DNA of 64,000 nt from Streptomyces sp. R28 (GTDB taxonomy: Bacteria; Actinomycetota; Actinomycetes; Streptomycetales; Streptomycetaceae), in contig NZ_CP163439.1 of assembly GCF_041052385.1 (NCBI RefSeq), positions 3,709,001 to 3,773,000 on the forward strand, in the 5' to 3' direction. The notes beneath the pieces are model-generated. The model made no database searches and was not told the DNA's origin. It saw only the letters and a list, made by a program, of their open reading frames with translations. Both the position numbers and the translations under genes were made by a program. The first letter of the stretch is position 1, and each line of letters starts with the position of its first letter. Positions 51,257-59,664 of the stretch are shown here, piece after piece.

Positions 51257-52054
51257 GTGGCGGTCCGCAAGAAGGACGACGGGAAGGGCCGGGGGAAGGG
51301 CCAGGGGAAGGGCGAGGGGACGGGCGGGAGCGAGCACGAGAGCAAGGTCGTGGAGCCGTCGCTCTGGGAGCGCATGGAGCGGCCCGCCCCCACACCCCGC
51401 GCCTCCCTCACCCTCGAACGGATCGCCACCGCCGCCGTCGAGATCGCCGACGAGGAGGGCGGCGACGCCGTCACCATGCGCCGCCTCGCCCAGAAGCTCG
51501 GCGTCGCCCCCATGGCGGCCTACCGGCACGTGGCGGGCAAGGACGACCTCTGGGCGCTCATGATCGACCGCGTCTCCCGGGAGCTGACCGTGCCGGACGA
51601 CGTGGCGGACTGGCGGGAGGTGCTGCGCTCCTTCGCGCTGCAGACACGGGAGATGATGCTGGCGCACCCCTGGACGGGATCGATGCCCACACCGCTGATC
51701 TCGCTCACACCGTCACGGATGGCCATGGCCGAACGGCAGCTGGCCACGCTGGCCTCGTCCGGCCTGGACGCCGACTCGATGATGGCCGCCTTCCGGGCCG
51801 TCAGCTCCTATGTGCACGGCTCGACCCAGTCCGAGATCGCCCTGCGCGCGTACAAGGAGCGGCACGGCTGGGCCAGCGGCGACGAGACCCGCCAGGCGCT
51901 CGCCCCCCAGATGAACTACCTGATGAGCACGGGACGTTATCCGACCTTCGAGCGTTACGGCCTGAGCGCGGCCCGCAAGGACGACCGTGCCTGGGAGTTC
52001 GAGTTCGGCCTCGACTGCGTCCTCGACGGCATCGCGGAACGCCTCGGCATCTGA
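51257..52054 (+). CDS. TetR/AcrR-family regulator with C-terminal TetR_C-type domain
   Basis: 265 aa. A 25-residue Lys/Gly/Glu-rich tail precedes the helix-turn-helix LTLERIATAAVEIADEEGGD, AVTMRRLAQKLGVAPMAAYRHVAGKDDL, then a helical ligand domain. Such proteins release DNA on binding a drug-like ligand. GTG at 51257 with GGAGAGGAG upstream. It faces the FMN reductase/MFS pair across a perfect palindrome. Confidence 0.92.
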   Translation: MAVRKKDDGKGRGKGQGKGEGTGGSEHESKVVEPSLWERMERPAPTPRASLTLERIATAAVEIADEEGGDAVTMRRLAQKLGVAPMAAYRHVAGKDDLWALMIDRVSRELTVPDDVADWREVLRSFALQTREMMLAHPWTGSMPTPLISLTPSRMAMAERQLATLASSGLDADSMMAAFRAVSSYVHGSTQSEIALRAYKERHGWASGDETRQALAPQMNYLMSTGRYPTFERYGLSAARKDDRAWEFEFGLDCVLDGIAERLGI

Positions 52055-52153
52055 CGGACCCCCATCGGTGCGCGCGTGGACCGCATTCATCACCCACGTC
52101 GGAGACGCGCGGCCCTGACGGGTTCAGGGCCGCGCGTCGACCTCCAGCGTCGA

Positions 52154-53392
52154 TCAGCCGATACGAGGCGGTGCGAACCTCACGCCCGAATCGGCTCGGT
52201 GCTCCGTGTCCGAGCCCGCTCGGTCACCGGCCTTCGCCGGCTTCGTTCCGCAGAACTCCGCCTCGATCACCGCCCCCGTGTCCCCCGACCAGTCACCGTT
52301 GAGGTTGAAGGCCAGGGACCGGCGTCCGTCCTTCGTCGTGATCGCCTCGGATATGGAGCCGTGGATGCCACCTCCGTGGCCCCAGACGGTGACGCCGCAG
52401 CTCAGCTCGCTCTTCATCAGGCCGAGCCCGTAGCCGGTGGCCTCGTTGACGGGCACGGTCGTGGTCATCTCGGCCAGTTGCTCGCGCGGGAGGAGCTTGC
52501 CGCGCAGGAGGGCCGCGTAGAAGTGGTTGAGGTCGGTCGAGTTGGAGATCATCTCGCCGGCCGAGTAGGCGATGGACGGGTTGATCTTCGTGACGTCGTA
52601 GGTCGGGCCGGTCGCCGTCTCGGCCAGCTTGGAGTAGGCCCGGCTGCTCGGCCCCGGGACCGTCACGCGGGTACCCGGGACGGACGTGGCGGTCAGGTGC
52701 AGGGGCTTGATGATGCGGTCGCGGACCGCGTCGCCGTACGGGCGGCCGGTGGCCTTCTCGATCACCATTCCGGCGAGCACGAAGTTGGTGTTGGAGTAGT
52801 TCCAGGACGTCCCCGGCTCGAAGTCCGGCTTGTGGGTCATGGCGAGCGCGACCAGTTCCTCGGGCTTCTTCGTGTCGTAGCGGTGCTCGAAGAAGCCGTC
52901 CTTGAGGAAGTACGTGCGTCCGAAGTCCTCGTCCGCCGTGTAGTTGAAGATGCCGCTGGTGTGGTTGAGGAGTTGGCGCAGGGTGATGCGGCTGCCGTCA
53001 TGGCCGTTTCCCGTCACCAGGCCCGGCAGCCACTCCTGCACCGTGTCGTCCAGGGACAGCCTGCCCTCCGCCTCCAGCTGGAGCAGCACCGTGGCGACGA
53101 AGGTCTTGGTGATGCTGCCCACCCGGTAGCGGTCGTCCGCCGAACGAGGCTTGCCCGTCTTGAGGTTGCCGACGCCTGCCGTCGCCGACCAGGTGCTCCG
53201 GCCGTCCTTCGCGGTCACCGTCACTCCGGGCACGCCGACGTCCACCGCGGCCTCCATGGCCTTGCGGGTCGCGTCGTGGCCGGCTCCGGCGGGCGTCGCC
53301 GCCAGCGCGGGGGCCGCGAGGGCCACCGACAACGCCACTGCCGTCGCCGCCACCAGGGTCGTGCGGGTCGCCTTGGTCGTCCGTACGGTCAT
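52154..53392 (-). CDS. Secreted serine hydrolase, beta-lactamase/D-Ala-D-Ala carboxypeptidase family
   Basis: 412 aa. Signal peptide to ALA near residue 32. Active-site SITK (Ser-x-x-Lys), YSN (Tyr-x-Asn) in SWNYSNTNFVLAGM and HGGG near residue 350 define a class C beta-lactamase-like serine hydrolase; substrate may be a peptide or ester. GGGGGAAC precedes the ATG. A decayed, rearranged copy is at 56571-56968. Confidence 0.92.
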   Translation of the reverse strand: MTVRTTKATRTTLVAATAVALSVALAAPALAATPAGAGHDATRKAMEAAVDVGVPGVTVTAKDGRSTWSATAGVGNLKTGKPRSADDRYRVGSITKTFVATVLLQLEAEGRLSLDDTVQEWLPGLVTGNGHDGSRITLRQLLNHTSGIFNYTADEDFGRTYFLKDGFFEHRYDTKKPEELVALAMTHKPDFEPGTSWNYSNTNFVLAGMVIEKATGRPYGDAVRDRIIKPLHLTATSVPGTRVTVPGPSSRAYSKLAETATGPTYDVTKINPSIAYSAGEMISNSTDLNHFYAALLRGKLLPREQLAEMTTTVPVNEATGYGLGLMKSELSCGVTVWGHGGGIHGSISEAITTKDGRRSLAFNLNGDWSGDTGAVIEAEFCGTKPAKAGDRAGSDTEHRADSGVRFAPPRIG

Positions 53393-53529
53393 GTCTTGTT
53401 CCCCCTAGTTCTCGCCCATGTCGAGCGTGGTCAGGGAGGGAGACTTGGGGGTGCCTGCCAAGGTTGAGGCGCTGCATGCCGGTTGAGCCGGATCAAGACA
53501 ATCGGGGCGAGGCGCGCGACGGGACCGCT

Positions 53530-53757
53530 TCAGGCAGCCGGCCCATCGACGGCAACGGCCCGGCGGACACCCGCAGTCCGTGCGAAGTGGGTTCGCAGCC
53601 GACGCCACGTGGTCCGCCCCTGGCGCGTGTCGTCCGGCACGACGGGTGCGTCCGGCAGGGCCGACAGGGCGCCGGCCCTGCTCTGCCAGTCCTCGAACAC
53701 GCCGCGGAACACCTGGTGTTGGTCCTGGATCGGCACCGAGCGCCTCACTGTAGCCAC
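53530..53757 (-). CDS. Small hypothetical protein (75 aa)
   Basis: GTG start preceded at good distance by AAGGAGG, the best ribosome site in this part of the window. Sequence ATVRRSVPIQDQHQVFRGVF then EDWQSRAGALSALPDAPVV and a basic C-terminal half (RQGRTTWRRLRTHFAR). No family recognised. Divergent from the MocR gene across a GATG-type simple repeat. Confidence 0.5.
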   Translation of the reverse strand: MATVRRSVPIQDQHQVFRGVFEDWQSRAGALSALPDAPVVPDDTRQGRTTWRRLRTHFARTAGVRRAVAVDGPAA

Positions 53758-53785
53758 GACGGCCTCCTTCGCGTACACGCACGCG

Positions 53786-53831
53786 TCGATGGATCGATGG
53801 ATGGATCGATGGATGGGTGGATGGATCGAAG
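53786..53831. repeat. GATG/GATC simple repeat
   Basis: About 46 bases made almost only of GATG, GATC and GGTG tetramers, between the small hypothetical gene and the MocR promoter. Length could vary by slippage and alter promoter spacing of either gene. Confidence 0.75.
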
Positions 53832-53839
53832 GTAGCCAG

Positions 53840-53867
53840 CAATGGCTCGCTGATACCGTCCAATGGC
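53840..53867 (+). promoter_or_regulatory. Direct CAATGGC repeats, candidate MocR operator
   Basis: CAATGGC at 53840-53846 and 53861-53867, 21 bp apart (two helical turns), with the second copy touching the MocR start. MocR proteins such as GabR and PdxR bind direct repeats on one face of the DNA, so autoregulation is plausible. Confidence 0.5.
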
Positions 53868-55373
53868 ATGCGGGAATCACAGACCAATCTGGCGGGCGAT
53901 CTTCTGCTTCAGCTGGGGCAGCCCGGCGAGGGCCCGCTGCACGAGCGGGTGAAGCGGGCGCTGCGCACGGCGATCAGGGACGGGCGTCTCGAGGTCGGCA
54001 CCGCCCTGCCGCCCAGTCGCCGGCTCGCCACCGACCTCGGCTGTTCGCGCTGGGCGGTCACCGAGGCGTACAGCCAGCTCGTCGCCGAGGGATATCTGGA
54101 GGCGCAGACCGGCTCCGCCACCCGGGTGCGCTGGACGAACGTCCCCGACGCCGGTTCCGGGCGCCGCGCACCGCGCCGGGCTGCCGAGGCGCTCTTCGAC
54201 CTCGGTCCGGGTCTGCCGGACCTGCGCGTGTTTCCACGCCGCCGGTGGGCCGAGGCCGTACGGGCACAGGTGACCACCACGGCGTTCACGGAGCTCGGCT
54301 ACCCGCCGCCCGGCGGTCACCCGCGGCTCAGGCGGACGCTCGTCGCCTACCTGGGCCGCTCCCGCGGCGTCACCGCGACCCCGGAGGACGTGACGGTGTG
54401 CACGAGCGTGACCGACGGAGTACGGCGCGTCTGCCACGCCCTGCGCGCCGAAGGCATCACCGCGGTCGGTTGCGAGGAACCGGGCTGGACACGGCTGCGT
54501 GAGGTGATCCGCGCCGCCGGTCTGGACGCGGTGCCCGTGCGCACGGACGGCGGGGGCCTGTGCGTCGACGACCTCGTCGGACACACCGGCCTACGGGCCG
54601 TACTGACGAGCCCGGCGCACCAGTTCCCGCTGGGCACCGTGCTCGCCCCCGAGCGGCGCGCCGCCCTGCTGCGGTGGGCGCGCCAGGTGGACGGCGTCGT
54701 ACTGGAGGACGACTACGACGCGGAGTTCCGCTACGACCGGCGTCCGGTCGCGGCCCTGCAGGGAATGGCCCCGTCTCGCGTCGTCCTGTTCAAGTCGCTC
54801 AGCAAGATACTGTCCCCGGCGCTCGGCATCGGGTGGATCGTGGCACCGACCCGCTGGACCCAGCACCTGCACCGGTCCGACCAGACGGCGGCCCAGCCCC
54901 CGACGCTCGACCAGCTGGCCTTCGCCGAACTGCTGGAGTCGGGCGCCTACGACCGTCACCTGCGGGCCTGCCGGAAGCGCTACCGCGACCGCCGCGACGC
55001 ACTCGTCCAGGCCCTCGCCCGGCAACTGCCCGGAGCCCCGGTCTCCGGCATCGCGGCCGGCCTCCACCTCATCCTCCGCCTGCCCCGCACCGTGGACACC
55101 GCGGCCGTGGTCACCGCGGCGGCCGCCCGGTCACTGCGCATCGCCGACCTCACCGCCTACCACGCCACCGAGGACCACGCCGAGCACGGCCTGGTCCTCG
55201 GCTACGGCAACCTCGCGGACGGCGCGGTGCAGGAAGCGGTACGCCATCTGCGCGAGGCGATCGAGCAGTGCGGGGGCCTGATGCCGCAGGGGCTCGGCGG
55301 CGGTCCGGCGACTCCCGTCAGTGCGGCTCCCGCAAGGCGGGGCGCGCCGACCCCGCGTGCAGACGGTCGATGA
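53868..55373 (+). CDS. MocR-type (GntR-aminotransferase) transcriptional regulator
   Basis: 501 aa. N-terminal winged helix (PLHERVKRALRTAIRDGRLE, ALPPSRRLATDLGCSRWAVTEAYSQLVAEGYL) fused to a fold-type I aminotransferase domain with the PLP-binding Lys in FKSLSKILSPALGIGW. It binds PLP and DNA; targets are often PLP or amino-acid metabolism genes, none of which are adjacent. The ATG at 53868 is closest to the winged helix and may be a near-leaderless start. The 3' end overlaps the convergent glycosyltransferase by 56 bases. Confidence 0.9.
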   Translation: MRESQTNLAGDLLLQLGQPGEGPLHERVKRALRTAIRDGRLEVGTALPPSRRLATDLGCSRWAVTEAYSQLVAEGYLEAQTGSATRVRWTNVPDAGSGRRAPRRAAEALFDLGPGLPDLRVFPRRRWAEAVRAQVTTTAFTELGYPPPGGHPRLRRTLVAYLGRSRGVTATPEDVTVCTSVTDGVRRVCHALRAEGITAVGCEEPGWTRLREVIRAAGLDAVPVRTDGGGLCVDDLVGHTGLRAVLTSPAHQFPLGTVLAPERRAALLRWARQVDGVVLEDDYDAEFRYDRRPVAALQGMAPSRVVLFKSLSKILSPALGIGWIVAPTRWTQHLHRSDQTAAQPPTLDQLAFAELLESGAYDRHLRACRKRYRDRRDALVQALARQLPGAPVSGIAAGLHLILRLPRTVDTAAVVTAAAARSLRIADLTAYHATEDHAEHGLVLGYGNLADGAVQEAVRHLREAIEQCGGLMPQGLGGGPATPVSAAPARRGAPTPRADGR

Positions 55374-56520
55374 GGGCCGCGTAGGAGGCGATCATGCGGG
55401 TGCGGCTGAAGAGCTCGCGGCTCGCCGCCAGGGCCGGGGCGTAGGCGGCGCGGTCGACGACCGCGGTCGTCCAGGCGCGGGCGATCACCTCGGGGTGCGG
55501 TGCCGTGACGATTCCGCGCCCGGCCACGATCGCCGCGCTGTCGCCGACGTCGGTGGTCACGGGTACGGCCCCGCACATCATGCCCTCGATCAGGCACAGG
55601 GGCGCCGCCTCGCCCCAGGTCGAGGTGAGGGCGACCACGTCGGCACCGGCGTAGACGGTCTCCATGTCGCCCCGGACGCCGAGGAGGTGCAGGCGGCGCC
55701 TGTCGTGCCCGTGTCCGAGCGCGGCCCGGATGTCGGCGTCGAGCCTCGGGTTGGCCGCCGTCATGCCGGCGCCGCACATCAGGACGTGACCGTTGGGGGT
55801 GCGGCGCAGCCAGGCTGCGGCGGCCCGCAGGAAGAGGGGGACGTTCTTCATCGCGTCGTACCGGGCGGCGTAGACCACCACCGGCGCCTGGTGGTCGATG
55901 CCGAGATCCGTGCGCAGGGCCAGTCTGCGCGCCGGGTCGGGGCGGAAGCGGAACAGGTCCACGCCGTTCGGGATCACGTGGAGCAGGTCGGACGGGATGC
56001 CGGCGGCCTCGTACGCGGCCCGCGTCGACTCCGCGCAGCAGACGCAGGCCGCCACCGTGCCGTCGGCGATGGCGGCCTTGAGGTCGGCCAGGGACGAGCC
56101 CTGGTTCTCCGGGTCCGAGCGGTGCAGACAGACCACGACCGGGCGGCGTGGCAGGCCCGCCTGGTTGAGGAGGGCCAGCGGCTGCTCCTTGAGGGAGAGG
56201 ATCACGTCGGCCCCGGCCATGGCCCGCGCGGTCTCGGCCAGCTCCGGCCCGTTGAAGGTGACTGGAATCCGACCACCTCCCTGGACCCGGCCCAGCGAGG
56301 TGACGCCCGCCCCCGCCGCGGTCAGCGACCGGTAGCAGGCGTCGTCCTCCATCCGCTGCCGGGTGGCCTCCCGGTGTACCTCGCCGTGAATACTCAGCAC
56401 CTGGTGGTGCTGGCCGCCCTCCATGAGCCCCAGCACCACATCACTGTGAACGATCCGGGCTCCGCCGGAGAAGAAGCCGTCGTAGACCGACAGCACACGC
56501 AGTCCGTGTTCCGCGCGCAC
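55318..56520 (-). CDS. Glycosyltransferase family 4-like protein
   Basis: 400 aa, GT-B fold. HVIPNGVDLFRFRP and AARYDAMKNVPLFLRA at the domain interface, and the donor-site acidic motif TSTWGEAAPLCLIEGMMCGAVPVTT (E-x7-E pattern in part). Transfers a sugar from a nucleotide donor, acceptor unknown. GTG start with only a weak ribosome site. Cysteine-rich patch VAACVCCAEST near residue 160. Antisense overlap with the MocR 3' end. Confidence 0.86.
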   Translation of the reverse strand: MRAEHGLRVLSVYDGFFSGGARIVHSDVVLGLMEGGQHHQVLSIHGEVHREATRQRMEDDACYRSLTAAGAGVTSLGRVQGGGRIPVTFNGPELAETARAMAGADVILSLKEQPLALLNQAGLPRRPVVVCLHRSDPENQGSSLADLKAAIADGTVAACVCCAESTRAAYEAAGIPSDLLHVIPNGVDLFRFRPDPARRLALRTDLGIDHQAPVVVYAARYDAMKNVPLFLRAAAAWLRRTPNGHVLMCGAGMTAANPRLDADIRAALGHGHDRRRLHLLGVRGDMETVYAGADVVALTSTWGEAAPLCLIEGMMCGAVPVTTDVGDSAAIVAGRGIVTAPHPEVIARAWTTAVVDRAAYAPALAASRELFSRTRMIASYAALIDRLHAGSARPALREPH

Positions 56521-56570
56521 ACGATCACCCGCCTTGCAGCCAAATCAAGCCATCCCCCGTGAAGTGCGGG

Positions 56571-56968
56571 TTAGCCGATATGAGGCGGTACGGACGTTAC
56601 ATACGGATGAACACGGCGCTTCGTGTCCGAGTCCTCTCGATTACCGACCTTTTCCACTGATCTTTTCCGCTTCTACTGACAGGATGCCGCCGCCGTATCC
56701 CCAGACGTGGACGCCGCAGCTCAGCTTGCGGTGGTGCGCTGGAGACCACTGCGCCGGAGCCGTACGCCACGGACGGGTTCAGTTCCGTGACGTCGTACGT
56801 CGGCCCCGTCGCCGTCTCCGCCAGCTTGGAGTAGGCGCGGCTGCTGGGCTGCGGCAGGGGCGGCCGGGTAACGGGGACGACGGCCGTCCCGCGCCGTCGC
56901 CGTCACCCCGGGCACACCGTCGGCAACGGCCGCCTGCAGGGCCCTTCGGGTGGCCTCGTGGCCATCGC
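56571..56968 (-). pseudogene. Decayed copy of the serine hydrolase gene at 52154-53392
   Basis: The first 80 bases match the functional gene's 3' end (TTAGCCGATATGAGGCGGTA versus TCAGCCGATACGAGGCGGTG), then come blocks for the C-terminal, middle (GACGTCGTACGTCGG, CTCCGCCAGCTTGGAGTAGG) and N-terminal parts in the same order, with long internal gaps. The SITK- and YSN-coding regions are missing and frames are broken. Remnant of a tandem duplication flanking the MocR/glycosyltransferase genes. Confidence 0.85.
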
Positions 56969-56981
56969 GGTTGAGGTGTTT

Positions 56982-58772
56982 TCAGCCCTTCTTCAACACC
57001 AGCTCGGTGTTGCGGTCCTTCCGGTCACCCGCCAGCGTCGACCGGGCGCCCGGCGCGTTGAAGGACAGCTCGCGGTAGAGGGCGGCCAGGCCCGTCTGGG
57101 AGAGGTCCGTGAAGTCCGTGGTGTGCGGGGCCGAGGACTCGATCAGGGTGGTGAAGAGCGAGAGCGTGCCGTCCTTGTTGTCCACCACCTCGATGATCCG
57201 GGCGAGTTGGGGGAAGTCGACGTGGGAGGCGGTGGAGATCTCCCAGAAGGAGCCGCCGCCGGCGCCGGAGCGCGGGGTGATGACGTTCTTGTGGATGTGG
57301 CCGTTCACCCAGGCGAGGACGTTGCGGTGACCGGTGAGGAGCTCGACCACCTCGGCGCCGCCCACGCGCCGCTCGTTCGGGCGGGCCGGGTCGCGGCGGA
57401 GGTTGCCCATCGTCTCGCTGGTGTGATGGCTGAAGATGATCGCGTACGAGTCCTTGTTCTCCCGCAGCGTCCGGTCCAGCCAGTTGAACTGGGCCGCCCC
57501 GATGGACCCTTCGTAGTGGCCGCCGGGGTCGGTGGTGTCGAGGCTGATGCCGATGACGTCCTCGGCGATGCGGAAGCTGTAGTACTGGGTGTTCGCGTCC
57601 AGGTTGGCCGTCGAGTAGCCGTGCCCGACCGGGCCGAGGCCGCGGTGGGCCGGGTTCAGGTGGGCCCGCAGATAGTCCCTGGGCGTGAACGGGGCCCGGC
57701 TCTCGTCCGGCGTGACCGAGCGCATCGAGCGGGCGTGGGCCTTGAGGAAGTCCTTGAAGACGGTGCCCCTCGGGTCCTTGTCCTGCTTGAGGGAGTCCTG
57801 GAGCTTCTTGGCGTCGCCCGCCGACACGTTCATCAGCTTCTTGCCGCCGACGGCGAGGTCGGTCAGATAGGAGTCGCTGTGCGAGGCGTAGGTGCCGAGC
57901 GGCATCGCGTCGTGGTTGCCGACCGTCGAGTACCAGGGGATGTTCAGGCCGGGGCTGCGCAGTTCACGGACCGCGGCGGCGAGGAAGCCGTCGATGAGCG
58001 GGAAGCCGAGCTGCTTGTCGGCGTCGCGGACGCTGTCGTCGGCCTGCCAGTACAGCTTCAGGCCGCTGTTCTGGACGCCCTCGTAGCTGCGCGGGTCACC
58101 GGTGTTCGGGGTGACGCGGCCGCCGCTCATCACCGTCAGGAACCACTCCAGCTCGGACTTGGCGTTGTTGTCCGTGTTGTCGCCGGTGGTCATGGCGAAG
58201 TGGAACGGGGCACCGGTGACGGGGGCGCCCCGCAGCGCGTTGATCCGCTCGACGAGCGCGACGGCGCCCGGCACGGTGAGCGCCTCCTGCGGCCGCCAGG
58301 CGTGCACGTCGGTCGAGCGCAGGTACTCCAGCCGCAGCGGGTGCTGGGCGTCGATCAGGTGCAGGTCGGTGAGCTGCACGAAGGCGGCGAGCGCCGTACG
58401 CCGGCTCTCGCGCCCCGACTTGGCCGCCGTCAGGTTCTCGCGGACGACCCGCTTCCAGCCGGGACCGTGGCCGAGCCGCCGGTAGCCGGAGGTGCCGCGC
58501 GGGGCGGCGACCGAGGTGAGGGTGGTGCCGCGGGTGTACGGCGCGAGCGCGACCGGCACCTTGCGGGAGGCGCCGACGGGCGCCTCGGCGGCGGCGTTGC
58601 CCGCGCCGGCGCCCGGTGCGCTCGCGGGGCTCGTGGTGGTGGCGGCCTGGCTTTCGGTGGGCCGCAGGGCGTAGCCGACGCCGGCGGAGAGGGTCACCGC
58701 TCCGGTGGCGGCGAGCAGGGTACGGCGGTGGATCCCCAGCGCGGAGCTGGCGACAGAGCGTATGCGCGACAT
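56982..58772 (-). CDS. Secreted metallophosphoesterase (PPA1498/TIGR03767-like)
   Basis: 596 aa. Tat-like signal (HRRTLLAATGAVTLSAGVG). Calcineurin-fold metal sites: VQLTDLHLIDAQHP (Asp-x-His), AMTTGDNTDNNAK (Gly-Asp-Asn), STVGNHDAMP (Gly-Asn-His-Asp), FSHHTSETM, and VNGHIHKN (Gly-His-x-His). Hydrolyses phosphomonoesters or diesters outside the cell. ATG at 58772 with GGGGAGA upstream; the frame runs 57 codons further with no ribosome site. Confidence 0.9.
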   Translation of the reverse strand: MSRIRSVASSALGIHRRTLLAATGAVTLSAGVGYALRPTESQAATTTSPASAPGAGAGNAAAEAPVGASRKVPVALAPYTRGTTLTSVAAPRGTSGYRRLGHGPGWKRVVRENLTAAKSGRESRRTALAAFVQLTDLHLIDAQHPLRLEYLRSTDVHAWRPQEALTVPGAVALVERINALRGAPVTGAPFHFAMTTGDNTDNNAKSELEWFLTVMSGGRVTPNTGDPRSYEGVQNSGLKLYWQADDSVRDADKQLGFPLIDGFLAAAVRELRSPGLNIPWYSTVGNHDAMPLGTYASHSDSYLTDLAVGGKKLMNVSAGDAKKLQDSLKQDKDPRGTVFKDFLKAHARSMRSVTPDESRAPFTPRDYLRAHLNPAHRGLGPVGHGYSTANLDANTQYYSFRIAEDVIGISLDTTDPGGHYEGSIGAAQFNWLDRTLRENKDSYAIIFSHHTSETMGNLRRDPARPNERRVGGAEVVELLTGHRNVLAWVNGHIHKNVITPRSGAGGGSFWEISTASHVDFPQLARIIEVVDNKDGTLSLFTTLIESSAPHTTDFTDLSQTGLAALYRELSFNAPGARSTLAGDRKDRNTELVLKKG

Positions 58773-58933
58773 GGCGCGATCTCCCCGAGTGCGAACGCGT
58801 CGGCAGTGGTCGCGGGTGGTCGCCGAGGCGAACATCCCGCTCACTGTGGATCGTTGGCACCGGGGATGACCTGTGCATGAACATGACGGCAACGGGCAGC
58901 GCCGATCACCGTACGTGGATCTTGTACTACCTT

Positions 58934-58971
58934 CCGCGTTCACGGCCGCTCCTTCAACGGCCGGAACGCGG
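58934..58971 (-). terminator. Nudix gene terminator hairpin
   Basis: CCGCGTTC-A-CGGCCG (58934-58948) pairs with CGGCCG-GAACGCGG (58958-58971), one bulged base and a 9-nt loop, immediately after the minus-strand Nudix stop. Confidence 0.75.
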
Positions 58972-59439
58972 TCACTCAGTGTTCATTTTCCGGGGTACCC
59001 GTCCCGTCGCCGGACGCTCACGCCACAGCGCCAGGCCCTTCTCGACCATGGGGACCAGGGTCAGGTCGGGCACCGCGTCGAGCGGATGCCAGGCCGCCAT
59101 GTCCGTGGAGCCGTTCGTCTCGTAGCGCAGTTCGCCGCCGGTGATCTGTGCCTCGTAGACCAGCCGTACGCCGTGGTGGTCCACGCCCCGGCGGAGGCTG
59201 CGGCCCGGGAAGAGGCGGTGGAAGGAGTCCATGCCGAGCAGGCCGGTGGGTTCGACGACGTAGCCGGTCTCCTCCTCCACCTCCCGCACGACCGTGTCGT
59301 AGGGATCCTCACCGTGTTCCATGCCGCCGCCGGGCAGGACCCACTCGAAGCCGCCGCCGGGCGCCGGGGACCGCGCGAGGAGGAGTTGTCCGTCACGTAC
59401 GCAAATGGCGTAGGCCGCCACCCTCAAGTTCTTCCGCAC
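58972..59439 (-). CDS. Nudix hydrolase
   Basis: 155 aa. Nudix box GGGMEHGEDPYDTVVREVEE then ETGY (residues about 37-60) matches G-x5-E-x7-REUxEExGU. Hydrolyses a nucleoside diphosphate linked to another group; substrate not predictable from the box. ATG start at 59439. Confidence 0.92.
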   Translation of the reverse strand: MRKNLRVAAYAICVRDGQLLLARSPAPGGGFEWVLPGGGMEHGEDPYDTVVREVEEETGYVVEPTGLLGMDSFHRLFPGRSLRRGVDHHGVRLVYEAQITGGELRYETNGSTDMAAWHPLDAVPDLTLVPMVEKGLALWRERPATGRVPRKMNTE

Positions 59440-59664
59440 GTACGGACGTTAAACGGCCGGGGCCGCATCGGGCAGGTGATTATTCGGCTTGCGGGTGACT
59501 TGCCCTTTTCGCTCCGGACGCCCCAATTGCATAGGGGGTTTCCCCCATCCCTCTATTTCGATTCGGTCAACTCTTCCCAAACATCCTTCCCTTGCGTAAG
59601 GCTGTGCGGTCGTCCGGGGTCGCATACCGGACGCCTCATGCTCCTTTACCAACAAGGGATGCCA
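59440..59664. promoter_or_regulatory. Divergent region between Nudix and subtilase genes
   Basis: 225 bases with lower GC content (GATTATTCGG, CCTCTATTTCGATTCGGTCA) that should carry both promoters. No further gene seen. Confidence 0.4.

Noticed and set aside
58873..59664. Upstream extension of the subtilase frame
   Set aside because: It lies opposite the Nudix gene and lacks a ribosome site; the signal peptide begins at about 59700.
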